Origin: Acidobacteriota bacterium
GTDB taxonomy: Bacteria > Acidobacteriota > Terriglobia > Acidiferrales > UBA7541
Reading direction: 5' to 3'
Assembly: GCA_003224075.1 (NCBI GenBank)
Contig: QHYF01000077.1
Span: 1-9,469 of the forward strand
DNA: 9,469 nt
The position numbers and the translations under genes are program-made. The notes below the pieces were generated by a model, which did not search any database, was not told the origin of the DNA, and saw nothing but the letters and a program-made list of their open reading frames with translations. Shown here piece after piece: positions 6,544 through 9,469 of this stretch (position 1 is the first letter of the stretch; every line of letters starts with the position of its first letter).

Positions 6544-7398
6544 TTGCGCCAGACATCCAGTGTCCTCTACATCGCCATCGACACGCTGATTCCCCAGGGG
6601 GGTAGTGCCATCCATGGCCTCGACGAATTCACTGCGGCCCTGGACCACAGAGGCATCCCCGCTGTCTGGTTGACCGCCCGCTCGCGTCTCCAGTTTGACG
6701 ATCCCCGCCGCAAACATGGCCACATGCATCCCTTCATCGCCGAGGATGGCTGCGCAGTTTACCTCCCCGAAGATTATTTCCACTTGCGCCCGCATTCGAT
6801 CGCTTCAGGTCCTCAAAAGGCCCCCACCCTGCGTCTCGGCCGCTTCACGGCTCTCCCCGTGGCCGAGCGTGTTCCGGCAGCCGCTGACGGCCTGGAAGCT
6901 CTTTCGGAAGATACTGGAGTCTCTGTGGTGACGCTTCGCTCGCTCTCGCCCCGTGAACTCGTCCTAAATACCGGTCTGCCGCAACGAGAAGCTGAACTTA
7001 CCCGGCAGCGCGACTTCGACGACATTTTTTTCTTTGCGGGCGTTTCCGATGATGAAATCAAGCGGTTCCTGGCAGAGGGCCGCGACCGCAAGCTGCAGTT
7101 CCGCCAGCACGGCGGGCTCTGGTCCATCTCCATCGGCGCAAGCGTCCAACTCTGCATCCGAGAGCTGTCCAAGCTATACGACCGGGCGCTTCGCTACCAT
7201 GCCCGCACCATTGCCATCGCCACCCCGGATTTAGCTCCCGCGCTGTTCCCGTTCTGCGAACGTAAGATCCTCCTTACGGATCGCAAGTCCAACCAAGTCT
7301 CCCATGATCAACCGGACGGCGCGCATGGGCAGGGCCTGACGCTTCAGGATCCTGACGTTTGGGACTCCGTGCTCAAGTTTGTGGCTCCGACGGTCTAG
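6544..7398 (+). CDS. Mannosyl-3-phosphoglycerate-phosphatase-like HAD protein lacking catalytic residues
   Basis: The 284-aa product follows the layout of mannosyl-3-phosphoglycerate phosphatases (HAD subclass IIB): LDEFTAALDHRGIPAVWLTARSR (26-48), HPFIAEDGCAVYLPEDYF (62-79), then the cap stretch LSPRELVLNTGL to FDDIFFF (134-164) and a final Rossmann part. The active site does not match. Motif I reads YIAIDTL (9-15) where DxDGTL is expected, so the nucleophile Asp aligns with Ala. The motif III lysine of GADKGRAV becomes GASVQLCI (198-205). The motif IV GDSxNDLP becomes ATPDLAP (226-232). Only the motif II Thr44 is kept. The frame is intact, with a good GGAG ribosome site 6 nt before the TTG start and an in-frame TAA just upstream. 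I infer a non-catalytic or re-purposed HAD fold, perhaps a binding or regulatory protein. No mannosyl-3-phosphoglycerate synthase lies in the window. Confidence 0.75.
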   Translation: MRQTSSVLYIAIDTLIPQGGSAIHGLDEFTAALDHRGIPAVWLTARSRLQFDDPRRKHGHMHPFIAEDGCAVYLPEDYFHLRPHSIASGPQKAPTLRLGRFTALPVAERVPAAADGLEALSEDTGVSVVTLRSLSPRELVLNTGLPQREAELTRQRDFDDIFFFAGVSDDEIKRFLAEGRDRKLQFRQHGGLWSISIGASVQLCIRELSKLYDRALRYHARTIAIATPDLAPALFPFCERKILLTDRKSNQVSHDQPDGAHGQGLTLQDPDVWDSVLKFVAPTV

Positions 7399-7655
7399 AT
7401 AAGTTTGGAAAGAACATTGCCTAAATGTGCGTTGAATTACACGCAATCAAGTCGCGATCAAAAGTGATACGCCTGTGCGAACCCCGCAACCCGCCTGTTT
7501 TCCATATCATAGCGCCCCCAGCCCATACGTGGAATCATGGCCCGTTGATTGCCTATCTTTTTTCAGGCAAGCCGTCCTGTCCCTCGCCTCTGTCGAATTG
7601 GATTCGTACAAAAGCTCTTCTCTGAATCGAACAGAGTAGTAGGAGATCTATTACC

Positions 7656-7835
7656 ATGTCCTGGCTCTGCCGCGTTTTGCATCTTCCAGTCAAGGAGTCC
7701 AACATCGGGCTTGTTCTCCTTTTTTGCGTCATCACCATGAGCCTCATGTCCATCGCCCTCGTCTGGCAGGCCCAAATCATCGCCAATCAGCGCGAGGCTA
7801 TTCAGTGGCTCGAACAACTTAAGTTTGGCGGCTGA
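7656..7835 (+). CDS. 59-aa single-pass membrane protein (hypothetical)
   Basis: This short gene begins MSWLCRVLHLPVKESN, has one strong membrane helix (about 17-39, IGLVLLFCVITMSLMSIALVW), and ends in a short amphipathic helix (QAQIIANQREAIQWLEQLKF). A positive N-terminal segment (R6, K13) suggests N-in topology, with the last 20 residues outside. AGGAG at 7641-7645, 10 nt before the ATG, is a good ribosome site. The clean hydrophobic block flanked by charged helices argues that this is a real gene despite its length. The function is unknown; small proteins of this build often modulate a larger membrane complex, but no partner is evident here. A 257-nt leader precedes it, containing a small CTCTG/CAGAG hairpin (about 7618-7634) just before the ribosome site. 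Confidence 0.68.
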   Translation: MSWLCRVLHLPVKESNIGLVLLFCVITMSLMSIALVWQAQIIANQREAIQWLEQLKFGG

Positions 7836-7843
7836 TTACCCGA

Positions 7844-7859
7844 AAATGTTTGAACATTT
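7844..7859. repeat. Short perfect palindrome after the small membrane gene
   Basis: AAATGTT (7844-7850) and AACATTT (7853-7859) pair perfectly around a 2-nt centre, 8 nt after the stop at 7835. It is AT-rich with no T-run, so a terminator is unlikely; an operator for the downstream secreted-protein gene, or chance, are the options. Confidence 0.35.
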
Positions 7860-8015
7860 CAGATCCCCAATTCCTGCTCCACTTGAGACCCGTCCTCGGC
7901 CGTTCGCTTCCAGCTCCTAAGACGCCTCGATTCCCCGCCGCATTCCCCCGCGACTTTCTTCGCGTCCTGTGATTCAATAGGGCTCCAGGGGATTTCATTC
8001 TTTGGGAGAGTTGCA

Positions 8016-8237
8016 GTGAAACCTATCTTGAATGTTCTGTTGCTGGCGGCGATGCCGGCACTTGTTTTCTCCGTCGCGCAGGCCACTCCTGCGCAATCCA
8101 CCGCACAATCCACGCCGGACGCGGACGCGGCTCAGCCGCAAGCGACGAATCAGGCATCCTCGCACGATCGCCACCATCGCAGGCACAGCAACGTCAGGCG
8201 TCACCGCCACCGTCACAATTCTTCAGCCAAACACTAA
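8016..8237 (+). CDS. Small secreted His/Arg-rich protein (hypothetical)
   Basis: This 73-aa protein has a clear signal peptide (MKPILNVLLLAAMPALVFSV, cleavage probably after AQA at about residue 23). A low-complexity Ala/Gln/Thr/Ser linker (24-49) follows, then a strongly basic tail from residue 50 in which 8 of 24 residues are His and 7 are Arg (for example DRHHRRHSNV and RRHRHRH). The mature form would be exported and cationic. The histidine clusters could bind nickel, copper or zinc, or make charge contacts with envelope polymers; both are inference. The start is GTG 8016 with GGGAGAG 5 nt upstream, an excellent ribosome site. A terminator-like hairpin follows 22 nt after the stop, so it is probably monocistronic. 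I know no family name. Composition alone cannot separate a metal-binding role from a structural one. Confidence 0.7.
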   Translation: MKPILNVLLLAAMPALVFSVAQATPAQSTAQSTPDADAAQPQATNQASSHDRHHRRHSNVRRHRHRHNSSAKH

Positions 8238-8259
8238 CTCAAAAGTTTCAACGCAAAAA

Positions 8260-8293
8260 GCAAAAGGGGGAACCGCTTGGCTCCCCCTTTTGC
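8260..8293 (+). terminator. Terminator-like hairpin after the His/Arg-rich gene
   Basis: Arms 8260-8271 and 8282-8293 pair perfectly over 12 bp (GCAAAAGGGGGA with its complement) around a 10-nt loop. The T-run TTTT (8288-8291) lies inside the outer stem, so GGGGGA/TCCCCC followed by T4 acts as a short terminator on the plus strand, and the symmetric A4 would serve the minus strand more weakly. Confidence 0.6.
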
Positions 8294-8533
8294 CAATTTG
8301 CTGTGTCGCCCACGAAGCGCGCTAGAAGCACGTATGTTTCGTGAGCGACGCGCACCGCAAAAGCGGTGTGATCAGCTATGGTGCAGCTCTAAGCCCGGTG
8401 GAGTCATAATCCCTCCGGAGCTCTCTGAGCTCACGCCCTCCTTGTACTCCTTCGGTTCGTTGGATGCAAGCGGTGAGTTCGTGAATCTGCGGTTTACACA
8501 GAACTGGCAAACCTGATAGCAGTCCGCGTTTAT
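8294..8533. other. Unassigned intergenic stretch with two small hairpins
   Basis: These 240 nt lie between two convergent units. An open frame crosses the region but has no ribosome site or recognisable domain. There are two local hairpins: an 8-bp stem with an AAAA loop (8351-8358/8363-8370, one G-U) and GAGCTC-TCT-GAGCTC (8418-8432). Neither has a T-run. I tried to fold a tRNA here and found no proper T-arm. An uncharacterised small RNA is possible, but nothing demonstrates it. Confidence 0.3.
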
Positions 8534-9295
8534 TTACTTGATGAATAAAGTTTCGCGCAATTGATCGCGGCCCACGAACGATTTCATTGTTCGAAAGCGC
8601 CCGAACAGGTCTTGGATCTCGCGGTTCTGATAAACCTTCTGGGCCGGGCAGAGCATCGCGGTCGAAATCATTTGCAGCGTATTCGAATCCGCCACGCGGT
8701 AGCGCTGGAAGCCCTCAGGTTTCTTGCTGTGAAACATTGCGAAGACCACGCCTCCGGGCCGCAACAATTCCGTCAGGGTCGCCACGATCTGCTTCACCAG
8801 CACCGGCTCCAGATAATCCAGCAAATCCCACAGCAGCACCGCATCGAATGAGGCTCGCGGGTATTGCAGGTTCTCTGCCAGGAAGCGCTTTGCCCGGCCG
8901 TTCGCCGTCATATCGAGCGATTCGCGTGCAGCGGCGTCCTCACGCAAACGCGCTTCTTCCTCCATCAAAAACGCTTTCCATCCACGGAGGATGTCTTCCG
9001 AAGAAACGCGGAATCCCCGTTCGATAAAGAAACTCAATGTCGTTTGCCAGGCGGGCCCCAAATCAAGCAGTGTGCCGCGTCCCAGTCCGTCGAGATTCCA
9101 CAAGAATTCTTTCAATCCATTCGAAACGCGCGCCGATTCGCGTGGATCCGGGGCGCGGGCCGGGCCAGTCCCAGCCGCAGCCGCTGTCCCTCCGGGCGTG
9201 CGTGCGCGCGCGCTCGAAAGTGCGGGCCTCGAAATATCACGGCTCGTTTCGCTTCCCACTCCAATACCGATGCCGAGTTTATTCAGGAAGCTCAT
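8534..9295 (-). CDS. Methyltransferase-like protein downstream of bactofilin
   Basis: This 253-aa protein has a low-complexity Ala/Pro/Arg/Thr N-terminal third (about 15-58) and a Rossmann-like domain from about 60. The SAM-binding motif I position reads TLLDLGPAWQTT (75-86). The leading DLG is right, but the usual GxG continuation is Pro-Ala, so cofactor binding is uncertain. FDAVLLWDLLDYLEP (150-164) and LLRPGGVVFAMFHS (178-191) fit the later strands of class I methyltransferases. A SAM-dependent methyltransferase, or a relative that has lost activity, is the best call; the substrate is unknown. ATG 9295 comes 3 nt after the bactofilin stop with no strong ribosome site of its own, so translation is probably coupled to bactofilin and a link to that cytoskeletal polymer or the envelope is suggested. 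No clear terminator is seen after the stop at 8534. Confidence 0.68.
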   Translation of the reverse strand: MSFLNKLGIGIGVGSETSRDISRPALSSARARTPGGTAAAAGTGPARAPDPRESARVSNGLKEFLWNLDGLGRGTLLDLGPAWQTTLSFFIERGFRVSSEDILRGWKAFLMEEEARLREDAAARESLDMTANGRAKRFLAENLQYPRASFDAVLLWDLLDYLEPVLVKQIVATLTELLRPGGVVFAMFHSKKPEGFQRYRVADSNTLQMISTAMLCPAQKVYQNREIQDLFGRFRTMKSFVGRDQLRETLFIK

Positions 9296-9298
9296 CGC

Positions 9299-9469
9299 TT
9301 AATTCGCCGCCGTTCCTGAGCTCATGGACATTGTGTCGGAAGACTTGCCCGTCGCCGTCGCCGCCGCTGCCTTGGCCTCAGGAACCTTGCTCAACTGCTT
9401 CCCCGCTTCGACTTTTCCGCGCAGCAGCGCCCCGTCCTCAATTGTAAGACGATCCGTTTGCACTTCGCC
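9299..9469 (-). CDS. Bactofilin (polymer-forming cytoskeletal protein), C-terminal end only
   Basis: The last 56 residues of a gene that begins beyond the right edge are visible. They start GEVQTDRLTIEDGALLRGKVE, the final repeat of the bactofilin beta-helix core (DUF583), in which the T-x-x-L-x-I-x-D-G-A pattern and the G-x-V/I turn recur. A flexible tail rich in Ala, Ser, Thr and Lys (from about VPEAKAAAATATG) follows, as is usual for bactofilins, whose ends are disordered. Bactofilins polymerise without nucleotide under the inner membrane and position cell-wall or polar machinery. The methyltransferase-like gene follows 3 nt after the stop, in the same direction. Because only the end is visible, the number of core repeats and any N-terminal membrane-binding motif cannot be judged. 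Confidence 0.82.
   Translation of the reverse strand, partial: GEVQTDRLTIEDGALLRGKVEAGKQLSKVPEAKAAAATATGKSSDTMSMSSGTAAN

Noticed and set aside
7425..7625. Plus-strand open frame in the gap after the MPGP-like gene
   Set aside because: It has no ribosome site or recognisable domain, and it lies in the leader of the 59-aa gene.
8330..8500. Possible tRNA or other structured RNA gene near a GGTTCG stretch
   Set aside because: The putative T-loop has no matching T-stem, and no acceptor or anticodon arm could be paired around it.
8525..8553. TTTATT/AATAAA inverted repeat at the methyltransferase stop codon as a terminator
   Set aside because: The stem is only 6 AT pairs with a 9-nt loop and no following T-run on the minus strand.

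Overview
This is a chromosomal-looking, moderately GC-rich bacterial window. It has no insertion sequence, CRISPR array, rRNA or recognisable tRNA. The gene set suggests a soil-type acidobacterium (Terriglobia/Koribacter-like): a bactofilin followed by a methyltransferase-like gene, small acidobacterial-type hypothetical proteins, a secreted amidohydrolase paired with a sodium symporter, and frequent GTG/TTG starts. That assignment comes from recognising families and is not proven by the sequence.

Left part (1-2800, mostly minus strand). A D-aminoacylase-like amidohydrolase with a signal peptide (612-2090) is followed by a sodium:solute symporter that starts at TTG 563 and runs off the left edge. 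They look like an operon that releases a product outside the cytoplasm and imports it. Upstream lies a separate minus-strand pair of small genes: a 68-aa Sm/SH3-like barrel candidate (2496-2702) and a 65-aa MerR-like helix-turn-helix candidate (2287-2484). The pair ends at a hairpin terminator near 2206-2245. A small palindrome (2751-2770) sits in the divergent gap before the next block.

Middle part (2821-5326, plus strand). A patatin/RssA-type lipase-like protein is followed by a possible tiny overlapping ORF, then a DedA membrane protein and a YihX-like HAD phosphatase separated from it by only 3 nt. Lipid or envelope homeostasis is a reasonable shared theme for the patatin and DedA genes.

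Right part (5547-8293, plus strand). This is a run of single genes: a membrane-anchored coiled-coil protein with a C-terminal globular domain, closed by a textbook terminator; a mannosyl-3-phosphoglycerate-phosphatase-like protein in which the HAD catalytic residues appear replaced; a 59-aa single-pass membrane protein; and a 73-aa secreted His/Arg-rich protein followed by another terminator-like hairpin. After about 240 nt of unassigned but locally structured DNA come the minus-strand methyltransferase-like gene (8534-9295) and, 3 nt upstream of it, the C-terminal end of a bactofilin (9299-9469).

I found no clear multi-gene defence or mobile system. The strongest unusual signal is the degenerate HAD protein at 6544-7398. 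Next come the untypical methyltransferase coupled to bactofilin and the small membrane/secreted proteins.
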